A stretch of DNA of 64,000 bases from Bradyrhizobium vignae. GTDB lineage: Bacteria > Pseudomonadota > Alphaproteobacteria > Rhizobiales > Xanthobacteraceae. This document shows, in pieces, positions 53,496-62,390 of this stretch. Position 1 is the stretch's first letter, and each line of letters opens with the position of its first letter. Under the pieces are notes generated by a model. That model was given only the letters and a program-made list of their open reading frames with translations, was not told the origin of the DNA and searched no databases. The DNA lies in NCBI RefSeq assembly GCF_004114425.1, contig NZ_RDQF01000004.1, positions 62,001 through 126,000 on the forward strand, read 5' to 3'. Position numbers and translations under genes: made by a program.

Positions 53496-54604
53496 CAGGA
53501 AATGCCGTAGAGCTTCTTCGCATTGCCGAGATAGAACGCCTCTCGATTGGCCTCGCTGACGCCGGCCGGCAAGACGCGCGACGGCTCGTCGTAGTCCCAA
53601 TGCGGATAGTCGGTTGCGAACAGCAACTTGTCCCAGCCGATCCATTTGATGAGGTCGAACAGATCCTCGCGCCGCTCCGGATCCTCCATCGGCTGCGTCG
53701 TCCACCACACCTGCTCGCGGATATATTCCGACGGCGGCCGCTTCACATGCGGCACCTCGCTGCGCAGGCGCTGCCAAGCCTTATCGAGGCGCCAGCAAAG
53801 CGATGGCGCCCAGCCGAAGCCGGCCTCGATCATCACCATCTTCAGTTTCGGGAAGCGCTCGAACACGCCTTCGAGCACGATACTCGCCAGCGCCGATTGC
53901 TGGCATTGCGAGTGGCCGACCATCTCCTCGATATAATACGACGGCCAGCCCGACGGCGTGATGGGATTGCCGCCGAAGCCGAAGGCGTGCACGCCGACAG
54001 GAAGGCCCGCCTCTTCCGCGGCCTGATAGATCGGCCAGTAACGGCGCTGGCCGAGCGGCTCGACGTTGCGGCTGAGCAGCAGCACCTGCACGAAGTTCTT
54101 GTCGCCGGCGCGCTCGCGGATTTCGGCGGCGGCCGACAGCCCATCCTCATTACCGACGACGATGGATGCCTTCAGCCGCTTGTCCTTGCTGGTCCATTTA
54201 TCGATCTGCCAGTCGTTGATCGCCGAGCACAACGCTGCCGAGAGCTCGTGATTGCGGATGCCCTGTCCGGTGTTGAGCGGATTGAGCACCCCAAGCTGCA
54301 CATTGTTGGGATCGAGCAATTGCTTCTGCATGAAGGACAGCGAGGAGCCCTGCGGACCGCCTTCCGGCGGATAGGCATCGCGGCGCGAGGCGTTGGGCTG
54401 GGCCTTGGGATAGGGCGGGCCTTCCATCATGCCCTGATAGGCGTGGACGCCGTAGACTTCGAGGTGATGCTGCCAGCGTTTGGCGAGGTAGGGATAGAGC
54501 TCGGTGCGGGTGGCGCGTGCCGGATGGATGTCGCAGTCCGCGATCGCGGTTCTTACGGTCAGTGGGGAAGCGGCTTCTTGGCTCTCGCGGAACTGGATAT
54601 TCAT
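53495..54604 (-). CDS. Amidohydrolase (ACMSD-like) 1
   Basis: This 369-residue TIM-barrel amidohydrolase of the aminocarboxymuconate-semialdehyde decarboxylase group has the metal strand AIADCDIHPARAT, GLPVGVHAFGFGGNP with His, KMVMIEAGFGWAPSLCWRLD with Glu, and the catalytic Asp in FATDYPHWDYDEPS. Such enzymes decarboxylate or hydrolyse aromatic-ring-cleavage products with a divalent metal. It shares this layout with the gene at 54630, so the two are paralogues. Start ATG 54604. Confidence 0.88.
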   Translation of the reverse strand: MNIQFRESQEAASPLTVRTAIADCDIHPARATRTELYPYLAKRWQHHLEVYGVHAYQGMMEGPPYPKAQPNASRRDAYPPEGGPQGSSLSFMQKQLLDPNNVQLGVLNPLNTGQGIRNHELSAALCSAINDWQIDKWTSKDKRLKASIVVGNEDGLSAAAEIRERAGDKNFVQVLLLSRNVEPLGQRRYWPIYQAAEEAGLPVGVHAFGFGGNPITPSGWPSYYIEEMVGHSQCQQSALASIVLEGVFERFPKLKMVMIEAGFGWAPSLCWRLDKAWQRLRSEVPHVKRPPSEYIREQVWWTTQPMEDPERREDLFDLIKWIGWDKLLFATDYPHWDYDEPSRVLPAGVSEANREAFYLGNAKKLYGIS

Positions 54605-54629
54605 CGCCTTGCCTCCTTTGGCAGCGGGC

Positions 54630-55688
54630 TCACGTCAGGCGGGGGTAGGTTGCATGGGGATTGTCGATCATGATCTTGCGCACGAGATCGGGGGACAGAC
54701 CTTCGGGCAGCGCGTCCTGGCCGTCGAACTGCCAGTGCGGATAGTCCGTGGAGAATAGGACCAATTCGTCGGACTGCATATGCTCAAACAGGCGAATTAA
54801 TGTCTCAGGTTCCGGCGGCGCATCAAATGGCTGTAACGAGAAGCGGATGTTGCTGCGCACAATCTCCAGCGGCGCACGATCGACCCACGGTGTCTCCATC
54901 CGCACCCCGCGCCAGAACTTGTGCAGGCGCCAGAGATAGGGCGCGATCCAGGAGACGCCGGACTCCAGCATCACCATTTTCAGCCGCGCATATTTGGCGA
55001 ACACGCCCTCGACGATCAGGCTGGTGAGCTGGGTCTGAAACGCCTGGGCCTGCCCGACATAATCCTCGATGTGATAGGACCCCCAGCCCACGGCGGTCGG
55101 CGGATTGTGATAGGCGGAACCGGCGTGGATGCCGACGGCAAGTTCCAGTCGTTCCGCAGCCTCATAGATCGGCCACAGCGCTCGCTTGCCCAGCGGCGTG
55201 TCGCCCATCACCAGCATGAGCACTTGCACGAAGCGTTTGTCCTGGGCGCAGCGCTCGATCTCGGCGACCGCCTTCTCGACGCTTTGCGTGGGAATCACGA
55301 TGGAGCCGCGCAGTCGCGCGTCGCGATCGAGCCATTCCTTCGCCAGCCAATCATTCAGCGCGCGGCAGAAGGCGGCCTGCATGTCCTCGGAGAACACCAT
55401 CTGCACGCCGTACAGTGGATTGCAGATGGCGTAGCTGAGCTGGAAGGGATCGAGCACATGGCGCTGCATGGTCTCCAGACTCTCGCCGGGTTTGCCGGTC
55501 TCCGGCCGCCAGTCCGGCCGCGCCGTGATCGGCGAGTTCTGCGGATAGGATTGCGAGACGAGGTCGACCATGCCGCGCGTCGTCACCTGATCGCGCCAAT
55601 AATCGTTCAGGTATGGCAGCAGGCTGGTCAGATGCGGCACGGCCGGATGCACGTCGCAATCGATGCCGCCGGCAATCAGGGACGCCAT
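54630..55688 (-). CDS. Amidohydrolase (ACMSD-like) 2
   Basis: The product has 352 residues from ATG 55688, chosen for its GGGAGACG ribosome site; an open frame to 55874 adds 62 residues with no support. It has the metal strand GGIDCDVHPAVPHLTSLLPY, AVGIHAGSAYHNPP with His, KMVMLESGVSWIAPYLWRLH with Glu, and FSTDYPHWQFDGQDALPEG with Asp. It is first in the operon (25 bases from gene 1). The presence of two related amidohydrolases suggests sequential or alternative substrates. Confidence 0.87.
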   Translation of the reverse strand: MASLIAGGIDCDVHPAVPHLTSLLPYLNDYWRDQVTTRGMVDLVSQSYPQNSPITARPDWRPETGKPGESLETMQRHVLDPFQLSYAICNPLYGVQMVFSEDMQAAFCRALNDWLAKEWLDRDARLRGSIVIPTQSVEKAVAEIERCAQDKRFVQVLMLVMGDTPLGKRALWPIYEAAERLELAVGIHAGSAYHNPPTAVGWGSYHIEDYVGQAQAFQTQLTSLIVEGVFAKYARLKMVMLESGVSWIAPYLWRLHKFWRGVRMETPWVDRAPLEIVRSNIRFSLQPFDAPPEPETLIRLFEHMQSDELVLFSTDYPHWQFDGQDALPEGLSPDLVRKIMIDNPHATYPRLT

Positions 55689-55832
55689 CACGTCTCCCTT
55701 CTCACGTTTCCTTGCATGTCGCTTCTTGCACCCGCCATTCAAGCAGGCCTGCCCGTCGCCCGCAACTCGGCCAATCATCCTGTCATATGCTAGGAAGGCT
55801 GAGCTCGGTTGCGAAGGAATGGGGTACCAGAG

Positions 55833-56315
55833 ATGAAAGAACTCGTCGGCATCGCGCAACAGGTCGCGGCCCAACTGATGGCGCGCAAACAGACCATTGC
55901 GGTTGCGGAATCGTCAGCCGGCGGCCTGATCTCGGCCAGCCTGCTCGCGGTGCCCGGCGCCTCCGCCTATTACCTCGGCGGCGCCGTGGTCTACACGCGC
56001 GATGCCAGGCGCGTGCTGATGGATATTTCGGACGAAGGAATGAAGGGCTTTCGCTCCTCATCGGAGCCCTACGCCAAACTCCTCGCCGAACAGATGCGGA
56101 GCCGCTTTGGCTGCGACTGGGGCCTGTCTGAGACAGGCGCCGCCGGGCCCACCGGCAACCGCTACGGCGATGCCGCCGGCCATAGCTGCATGGCGGTTGC
56201 GGGCCCTGCGTCAGAGGTGATGACGCTGGAAACTGATAGCAATGACCGGTTCGCGAACATGCAGGTGTTTGCGGCGACGGCGCTGAAGCTGTTGCTGCGG
56301 AAGCTCGAGGGATGA
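55833..56315 (+). CDS. CinA-family protein (NMN amidohydrolase domain)
   Basis: This is a 160-residue stand-alone CinA C-terminal domain from ATG 55833. ESSAGGLISASLLAVPGASA is the CinA core, followed by YYLGGAVVYTRDARR and GLSETGAAGPTGNRYGDAAG. Stand-alone members deamidate nicotinamide mononucleotide, recycling pyridine cofactor. It is divergent from the amidohydrolase operon with a shared upstream region of 144 bases. Length and motif are normal. Confidence 0.9.
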   Translation: MKELVGIAQQVAAQLMARKQTIAVAESSAGGLISASLLAVPGASAYYLGGAVVYTRDARRVLMDISDEGMKGFRSSSEPYAKLLAEQMRSRFGCDWGLSETGAAGPTGNRYGDAAGHSCMAVAGPASEVMTLETDSNDRFANMQVFAATALKLLLRKLEG

Positions 56316-56582
56316 GTTGCTGTGCGGATGAAGTGAGCCGGGATAGCCTCGCCACCAACACTACGGTCATCGCCCGGCTTGACCGGGCGGTTCAGTACTC
56401 CGAGGCGGTTGTGATTGAATTGGTGGGCCGCGGCGTACTGGATGCGCCGGTCCCGGCTCCGCCAAGGCTACGTCGGGGCCACAAGAGTGCTCGGCCGCCA
56501 AAGCTTTAGCGAAGGCGGCAAGCCGGGGCATGACACCGAGAGTGAGGAGCGATGACAGCCGACGATGGAGCGATAGCAGCAG

Positions 56583-56858
56583 CTACCGCCCCAAATGCCG
56601 CGTGAAGATCCGCACCACGTGCCCCCTCACCCGCGGCGCCTCGTCGTAGAGATCCGACGCGAGCCGCTCGATGGTCTCGCGCAGCGACAGGAATTGCGCC
56701 TGCCGCGCACTGCTTTCGGTGCCCTGCATGCCCGCGAGCTCGTCCATCGCGGCGTCGCTGATCTGGCACTGCACCACATCGCCGTCATTGAGCATGGTGA
56801 AGCGAAAGGCCAGCCGTTCAAGGTCATGGCCGATGATCTTGTCGCGCGTCAGCGGCAT
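56583..56858 (-). CDS. DUF1488 family small protein
   Basis: The product has 91 residues from ATG 56858. RLAFRFTMLNDGDVVQCQIS is followed by DELAGMQGTESSARQAQFLS and LASDLYDEAPRVRGHVVRIF, the layout of DUF1488, a small family of unknown function common in rhizobia. It sits 80 bases beyond the AMP nucleosidase stop on the same strand. Longer frames in this area are shadows of other genes. Confidence 0.8.
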   Translation of the reverse strand: MPLTRDKIIGHDLERLAFRFTMLNDGDVVQCQISDAAMDELAGMQGTESSARQAQFLSLRETIERLASDLYDEAPRVRGHVVRIFTRHLGR

Positions 56859-56938
56859 CAAGTCTTCCCGGTCGAGCCCCCGCACCGGACAATGCGGAAA
56901 ATCGCTGCAATTGTCAGCAGCAAAGTGCAGCTTCGCTC

Positions 56939-58408
56939 CTACTGGAACGCGACTTCGGCAAAACTGCGAAGCTTGCGCGAATGCAGTCGCTCGGATTCCT
57001 GCTGCTTCAGTCGCTCCAGCGCCTTCAGGCCGATCTCGAGGTGCTGACCGACACGGCGGCGGTAGAACTCGCTGGCCATGCCGGCGAGCTTGATCTCGCC
57101 GTGCAGCGGCTTGTCGGAGACGCATAGCAGCGTGCCGTAGGGAACACGGAAGCGGTAACCGTTGGCGGCGATGGCAGCCGATTCCATGTCGAGCGCGACC
57201 GCGCGCGATTGCGACAGGCGGCGGATCACGTCGGGCCCGGATATCTCCCAGTTGCGGTTGTCGACGCTCGCCACCGTGCCGGTGCGCATCAGGCGCTTGA
57301 GCTCGAAGCCTTCGAGCCCCGTGACATCCTCGACCGCCTCCTCGAGCGCGACCTGCATTTCGGCCAGCGCTGGGATCGGCACCCAAAGCGGCAACTCGCG
57401 ATCGAGCACGTGATCCTCGCGCACATAGCCGTGCGCGAGCACGTAGTCGCCGAGGCGCTGCGTGTTGCGCAGGCCCGCGCAATGGCCGAGCATCAACCAG
57501 GCGTGCGGCCTCAGCACCGCGACGTGGTCAGTGACGTTGCGCGCATTGGATGGACCGGTGCCGATATTGATCAAGGTAATGCCGCGATAGCCGGGCGCGA
57601 TCAGATGGAAAGCCGGCATCTGCGGCGCGCGCTCCGGCGCCGTCCCACTGGTGACGCCGCCACTGCATGTGATCACATTGCCGGGCGCGACGAAGCCATC
57701 GAGACCAGCCTCGCCGGACTGAAGCCGCTGCTGGCAGAGTTGTACGAAGGCCTCGACATAGAACTGGTAGTTGGTGAAGATCACGAAGTTCTGGAAATAC
57801 TCAGGGTCCGTGCCGGTGTAGTGATAGAGCCGGCGCAGCGAGTAATCGACCCGGGCGGCGCGGAACAGGGACAGCGGCTCGGGCGCGCCCGGCTGGAGCT
57901 CGAAAGTGCCGTCGGCGATCGAATCGTCCATCGTCGCGAGATCGGGCACATCGAACGCATCGCGCAGCGAGCGCGTGACGGCGGAGCTCTCGCCGGTGGT
58001 GATGGCGGCCTCGATGTTGATGTCGCGGCGATAGGCGAAGTGGATCGGGATCGGCTCGGCGGACTCGCCGATCTCGACCGGCACCGCGTGGTTCTGGAGC
58101 AGCAATCCGATCTGCTCGGTGAGGTAGGCGCGGAACAGATCCGGCCGCGTGACGCTGGTCTCGTGCACGCCGGGACCATGGACGAAGCCATAAGCGAGAC
58201 GCGAATCCAGCCGCGCATGCGTCGCCGTGGTGAGACGGACGAAGGGATAATAGGCCCGGACCCGCGACGTGATCGCCTCGCCATTGACGTAAGCTTCGAA
58301 ACGATCGCGTAGGAACCTGGTATTGCGCTCGTAGATCTCTTCGAGCCGCGCGACGGCCGCGGACGCATCGGAGAAGGATTCGGTGGCGATGGAGGGTGGG
58401 GATTGCAT
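56939..58408 (-). CDS. amn: AMP nucleosidase
   Basis: The product has 489 residues from ATG 58408; the frame open to 58543 crosses an intergenic repeat. AMP nucleosidase cuts AMP to adenine and ribose 5-phosphate. The N-terminal domain (YERNTRFLRDRFEAYVNGE) and the catalytic nucleoside-phosphorylase-like domain (ITLINIGTGPSNARNVTDHV, WLMLGHCAGLRNTQRLGDYV, AVALDMESAAIAANGYRFRV) are complete. The length matches the family (about 480-500). It helps balance the adenylate pool. Confidence 0.93.
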   Translation of the reverse strand: MQSPPSIATESFSDASAAVARLEEIYERNTRFLRDRFEAYVNGEAITSRVRAYYPFVRLTTATHARLDSRLAYGFVHGPGVHETSVTRPDLFRAYLTEQIGLLLQNHAVPVEIGESAEPIPIHFAYRRDINIEAAITTGESSAVTRSLRDAFDVPDLATMDDSIADGTFELQPGAPEPLSLFRAARVDYSLRRLYHYTGTDPEYFQNFVIFTNYQFYVEAFVQLCQQRLQSGEAGLDGFVAPGNVITCSGGVTSGTAPERAPQMPAFHLIAPGYRGITLINIGTGPSNARNVTDHVAVLRPHAWLMLGHCAGLRNTQRLGDYVLAHGYVREDHVLDRELPLWVPIPALAEMQVALEEAVEDVTGLEGFELKRLMRTGTVASVDNRNWEISGPDVIRRLSQSRAVALDMESAAIAANGYRFRVPYGTLLCVSDKPLHGEIKLAGMASEFYRRRVGQHLEIGLKALERLKQQESERLHSRKLRSFAEVAFQ

Positions 58409-58468
58409 TGTTCGACCGCCGGGTTTGCTGTTTGCAATCGCAGTATAGCAAACTGACAGCCAAGTCAT

Positions 58469-58545
58469 CATTGCGAGCGCATCGAAGCAAATCCAGAAAT
58501 CTGTCCGCGGAGACAGGCTGGATTTGCTTCGCTGCGCTCGCAATG
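58469..58545. repeat. Palindromic intergenic repeat, family C (third copy)
   Basis: CATTGCGAGCGC near 58469 faces GCGCTCGCAATGG near 58534-58545, with inner GAAGCAAATCCAG and CTGGATTTGCTTC arms, as in the units at 45822 and 49851. Confidence 0.8.
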
Positions 58546-58573
58546 GCGAGGGAAGATGACGCGCAGTCGCGCG

Positions 58574-59908
58574 TCACTTCTCGCGGAAGGCGCGCATCAG
58601 CTGATCGTGCAGCGGCTTCATCAGATAGGACAACATGGTGCGGTCGCCGGTCTGGACGAAGGCTTCCACGGGCATGCCGGGAATCAGCTTGACGTCACCG
58701 AGCCGGGCGACCTCCTCGGGCGGCATCGAGACGCGGATGGTGTAGTAGCCTTGACCGGTGCGCTGGTCGGTGGTGACGTCGGGCGAGACGCGGCTGACGA
58801 CGCCGTTGAGCTCGGGCGTGGTGCGCTGGTTGAACGCGGAGAGGCGCAGCAGTGTCTTCTGACCGATCTGGAGCTTGTCGATGTCGACCGGATTGACCTT
58901 GGCCTCGACCTGAAGATCATCGGCCTGCGGCACGATCAGCATCAGGGTATCGCCCGCGGTGACGACGCCGCCGACCGTGTGCACGGTCGATTGCAGCACC
59001 ATGCCATCCTGCGGGGCGCGGATATCGACGCGGCGGAGCTGGTCTTCGGCAGCGACCTTGCGCTCGATCAGCTCGCCGATCTTGTCGTTGGTCTCGCGCA
59101 GGTCCTTGGAGACCTCGCTGACCACGTCCTTGTCGATCTGGATGATCTGGAGCTCGGTCTCGGTAATCTTGCCCTTGGCCTGGGCGCGTGAGGCGATGTA
59201 CTGCGCGCGCTCGCCATTGAGCCGGGCCGAATCGCGCTCGAGCTGGGTTAGGCGCGAAATCTGCACCAGACGCTTGTCGTAGAGCTCGCGCACGCCGGTG
59301 AGCTCGTTCTGCACCAGCGCGATCTCCTGATCCTTGGCCTTCTCCTGGGCGCTGAGACCGGCGATTTCCTCGTTGAGCTGCGTGATGCGCTCGCGCAGCT
59401 GGGCTTTCTGCCCGGTGCGGCCGTTGACGCGGACGTCGAACAGCTTGGTTTCGGCGGCGAGCAGCGCCTTGACGTCGGGATCGTCGGCGCGCTCAAGGAG
59501 GCTTTGCGGGAATTCGATCTTGTCGAGACCGCGCTGCTCGGCCTGCAATCGGGCCGCACGCGCCTGCGCGGCGTCGAGATTCTTGGTGACGATGGCAAGA
59601 TTGGCCTTGGTGACGGTGTCGTCGAGCCGCACCACGATGTCGCCGGCCTTGACCAGGTCGCCGTCGCGGGCGCGCACCTCGCCGACCACACCGCCGGTCG
59701 GATGCTGCACCTTCTTGACGTTGGATTCGACCACGATCTGACCCGGCGCGATCAGCGCGCCCGAGATCAGCACCGTCGAGGCCCAGCCGCCGAGGCCTAC
59801 GACGAGGACCAGCACGATCCCAAGACCGAGCATCAGGTGGAACTTGATCGACTCGCGCACGGTCTTCTTCGCGGCAGGCTTCGAGCCGCCGATGGCCATC
59901 GTGCTCAT
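58574..59908 (-). CDS. HlyD-family membrane fusion protein (type I secretion)
   Basis: The product has 444 residues from ATG 59908. It has a cytoplasmic head, one transmembrane helix at about 25-45 (LMLGLGIVLVLVVGLGGWA), a biotinyl-lipoyl-like strand (VRARDGDLVKAGDIVVRLDD), a long coiled coil (about 100-290) and a C-terminal beta domain (GMVLQSTVHTVGGVVTAGDT). It links the inner-membrane ABC exporter to an outer-membrane pore. Its gene follows the ABC gene by ten bases on the same strand, so they form one secretion unit; no TolC-like or substrate gene is in view. Confidence 0.92.
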   Translation of the reverse strand: MSTMAIGGSKPAAKKTVRESIKFHLMLGLGIVLVLVVGLGGWASTVLISGALIAPGQIVVESNVKKVQHPTGGVVGEVRARDGDLVKAGDIVVRLDDTVTKANLAIVTKNLDAAQARAARLQAEQRGLDKIEFPQSLLERADDPDVKALLAAETKLFDVRVNGRTGQKAQLRERITQLNEEIAGLSAQEKAKDQEIALVQNELTGVRELYDKRLVQISRLTQLERDSARLNGERAQYIASRAQAKGKITETELQIIQIDKDVVSEVSKDLRETNDKIGELIERKVAAEDQLRRVDIRAPQDGMVLQSTVHTVGGVVTAGDTLMLIVPQADDLQVEAKVNPVDIDKLQIGQKTLLRLSAFNQRTTPELNGVVSRVSPDVTTDQRTGQGYYTIRVSMPPEEVARLGDVKLIPGMPVEAFVQTGDRTMLSYLMKPLHDQLMRAFREK

Positions 59909-59918
59909 GACTTTGTGC

Positions 59919-61667
59919 TCATGGTTTGGCCACTCCGCCTTCGCTGACGATCTTGATCGGTGCCGGCGGCATCACGCGCGGCTGCAGCACCTGGGCGAGG
60001 ACCTGTTCCTTCGGTCCGAAGGCCTGCATGCGGCCGTCACGCAGCACCAGGATCTGGTCGACCGCCTCGACGCCGATGGGACGGTGCGCCACCACGACGA
60101 CGATCGCGCCGCGCTCGCGCGCTGAGCGGATGGCGCGGGTCAGCGCCTCATCGCCCTCGGTGTCGAGATTGGAGTTGGGCTCGTCGAGCACGATCAGGAA
60201 GGGGTTGCCGTAGAGCGCGCGCGCCAGCGCCACGCGCTGCGCCTGGCCTGCCGATAGCGCGGCGCCCTGCTCGCCGACTTGCGTGTTGTAGCCCTCGCGC
60301 ATCTTGATGATCATCTCATGCACGCCGGCTTCTTTCGCAGCCGCGATGATGCCTTCAGAGGTCGCCGCCGGATCGAACCGGCTGATGTTCTGCGCGATGG
60401 TGCCGCCGAACAATTCGACGTCCTGCGGCAGATAGCCGATATGGCGGCCGAGCACGTCGCTTGACCACTGATCGAGCGCCGCGCCGTCGAGCCGCACCTT
60501 GCCGCGCACCGGCTGCCAGACCCCGACCAGCGCGCGGATCAATGACGACTTGCCGGAGCCGCTCGGGCCGATCACGCCGAGGCCGTTGCCCGCGGCGAGC
60601 GCGAAGGTGATGTCCTGCACCACGAGACGCTGGTCGCCCGGCGGCACCATGGCGATGCCTTCGACCGAGAGCCGGCTGGTCGGCGCTTGCAGCTGGGTGG
60701 GCATCGTCTGCGCCGGCATCTGCTCCAGCAGACGCGTGAGGCGCTGCCAGCTCTGACGCGCGGCGACGAAGGATTTCCAGTGCGCAATCGCAAGATCGAC
60801 CGGCGCCAGCGCGCGGGCGGAGAGGATCGAGCCGGCGATGATGATGCCGGCGGTCGCCTCCTGGTGGATGACGAGATAGGCGCCGACCGCGAGCACGGCC
60901 GATTGCAGCATCATGCGCAACACTTTTGCGACCGCGCCGAGACCGCCGGCGACGTCGCTCGCACGCTGATTGCCCGTAAGATATTTTTCGTTGGCCTCGC
61001 TCCAGCGCTGATTCATCCGGCCGGCCATGCCCATCGCAACCATCACTTCGGCGTTGCGGCGGCTGGACTGGGCGAGATCGTTGCGCTGGGCGGCGAGACC
61101 CATCGCCTCTTTCGCCGGCTGGCGGGACATGAACTCGGTGACCAGTGTCAGCCCGACGAGGATGATGGCGCCGACCAAAGCGGTGACGCCGATCAGGACG
61201 TGGAAGGCGAAGCAGATGGCGAGATAGAGCGGCAGCCAGGGCAGGTCGAAGAACGCGCTCGGGCCCATGCCGCCGAGGAAGGAGCGGACATTGTCGAGAT
61301 CGCGCAGCGGCTGCAGGCCTTCGTTGCGGCTGCCGACCAGGAGCGGCAGGCGCACGATGGTGTCGAACACGCGCTTGTTGAGGGCCTCGTCGAGCGAGGT
61401 ACCGATCCGCCCCAAGATGCGGTTGCGAATCATGTCGAGCACGCCCTGCGCCATATAGAGGAAGCTGGCGAGGATGATGAGGCCGACCAGGGTCGGAATG
61501 CTGCGGCTCGGCAGCACCCGGTCGTAGACCTCCAGCATGAAGATCGACCCGGTCAGGTAGAGCAGGTTGATCATGCAGCTCATCAGGCCGACGCCGATGA
61601 ATGCCGTACGACAAGCGCGCAAGGCATCACCGAGCTCCGAACGGCGGACGCCAGGGATGGCTGCCAT
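59919..61667 (-). CDS. Type I secretion ABC transporter, PrtD-like
   Basis: This 582-residue fused permease-ATPase has six transmembrane helices in about 1-300 (FIGVGLMSCMINLLYLTGSI, and VLIGVTALVGAIILVGLTLV). The ATPase follows with Walker A GVIGPSGSGKSSLIRALVG, signature LSAGQAQRVALARAL, Walker B FLIVLDEPNSNLD. The lack of an N-terminal peptidase domain and the PrtD-like order point to export of RTX-type or protease substrates with the HlyD protein encoded next. Start ATG 61667. The secreted substrate is not in this window. Confidence 0.92.
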   Translation of the reverse strand: MAAIPGVRRSELGDALRACRTAFIGVGLMSCMINLLYLTGSIFMLEVYDRVLPSRSIPTLVGLIILASFLYMAQGVLDMIRNRILGRIGTSLDEALNKRVFDTIVRLPLLVGSRNEGLQPLRDLDNVRSFLGGMGPSAFFDLPWLPLYLAICFAFHVLIGVTALVGAIILVGLTLVTEFMSRQPAKEAMGLAAQRNDLAQSSRRNAEVMVAMGMAGRMNQRWSEANEKYLTGNQRASDVAGGLGAVAKVLRMMLQSAVLAVGAYLVIHQEATAGIIIAGSILSARALAPVDLAIAHWKSFVAARQSWQRLTRLLEQMPAQTMPTQLQAPTSRLSVEGIAMVPPGDQRLVVQDITFALAAGNGLGVIGPSGSGKSSLIRALVGVWQPVRGKVRLDGAALDQWSSDVLGRHIGYLPQDVELFGGTIAQNISRFDPAATSEGIIAAAKEAGVHEMIIKMREGYNTQVGEQGAALSAGQAQRVALARALYGNPFLIVLDEPNSNLDTEGDEALTRAIRSARERGAIVVVVAHRPIGVEAVDQILVLRDGRMQAFGPKEQVLAQVLQPRVMPPAPIKIVSEGGVAKP

Positions 61668-62027
61668 CAGTCTGATCTCTTTCAGGTGGGGGCCACAGCC
61701 CCTGATTTCACGGGCATTCAGGGTACACGCCCCGGATTAACATCACGTTCGCTCTGCGTCCAAAGCAGCCGAGTTCATCCAGAACCCTGACGGACCACAT
61801 CTACCCCTGACGGCCCCACACGCAAGTCCGGTATTTCACAGGCTTTGCGGCTTTTTGGTGCAGAGGCCGCCGTCCTCCCCAACTCTGGCGAGGCGACAAG
61901 TTCCGACCGATCGAACCGAGGGCTGGCTAAAGCGCGATGAGATTTGGATGAATCGTCATCGCGCTTTAGCTTGTTGTTTACGCATGATCTTTCCGGAAAA
62001 CCGCTTCGCACTTTTCCGGATCATGCT
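61668..62027. other. Intergenic region holding a dispersed palindromic repeat
   Basis: These 360 bases hold the promoter side of the type I secretion genes and, at 61927-62026, a two-hairpin repeat. Arms CTAAAGCGCGATGA and TCATCGCGCTTTAG are followed by GCATGATC...CCGGAAAA and CTTTTCCGGATCATGC arms. The second unit is a well-known dispersed element of rhizobial genomes. No gene is seen. Confidence 0.75.
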
Positions 62028-62297
62028 TTAGAGCCGGCCGCCGCCACGCACCAGCCGCACCACCAGAAGCAGGATGACCGCGCCGATCGCGGAATAAACG
62101 ATCTCGGAGACCAGGCCGGTGCCGAGCCGAATGCCGAGCTTCGGAAACAGCAAGCTCGCCACCAGCGCGCCGGCGACGCCGACCACGATGTCGCCGATGA
62201 TGCCGAACCCGGCGCCCCGCACCACCTTGCCGGCAAGCCAGCCGGCGACCAGGCCAACGAACAGGATGACGAGCAGGCCTTCGTTCGAAATGTACAT
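62028..62297 (-). CDS. GlsB/YeaQ/YmgE-family membrane protein
   Basis: This 89-residue protein with three hydrophobic spans (LLVILFVGLVAGWLAGKV, IGDIVVGVAGALVASLLF, EIVYSAIGAVILLLVVRLV) and Gly-rich turns (VVRGAGFGIIGDI) matches the YeaQ/YmgE/transglycosylase-associated family of small stress-induced inner-membrane proteins. Its molecular role is unknown. It is alone on its strand, with the dispersed repeat just beyond its stop acting as a possible transcript end. Confidence 0.9.
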   Translation of the reverse strand: MYISNEGLLVILFVGLVAGWLAGKVVRGAGFGIIGDIVVGVAGALVASLLFPKLGIRLGTGLVSEIVYSAIGAVILLLVVRLVRGGGRL

Positions 62298-62390
62298 AAG
62301 TAAGGTCCCTCTCCGTGAACGGAGCCATGGAACGGGAACCGGGATGAATGAGGTGTGAATGCTGTTCGCGGCTCGCCGGTTGGGCGGTGG

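Noticed and set aside
56316..56582. Gene in the spacer after the CinA-like gene
   Set aside because: Only short frames without family likeness; the sequence has degenerate GC-rich palindrome halves.
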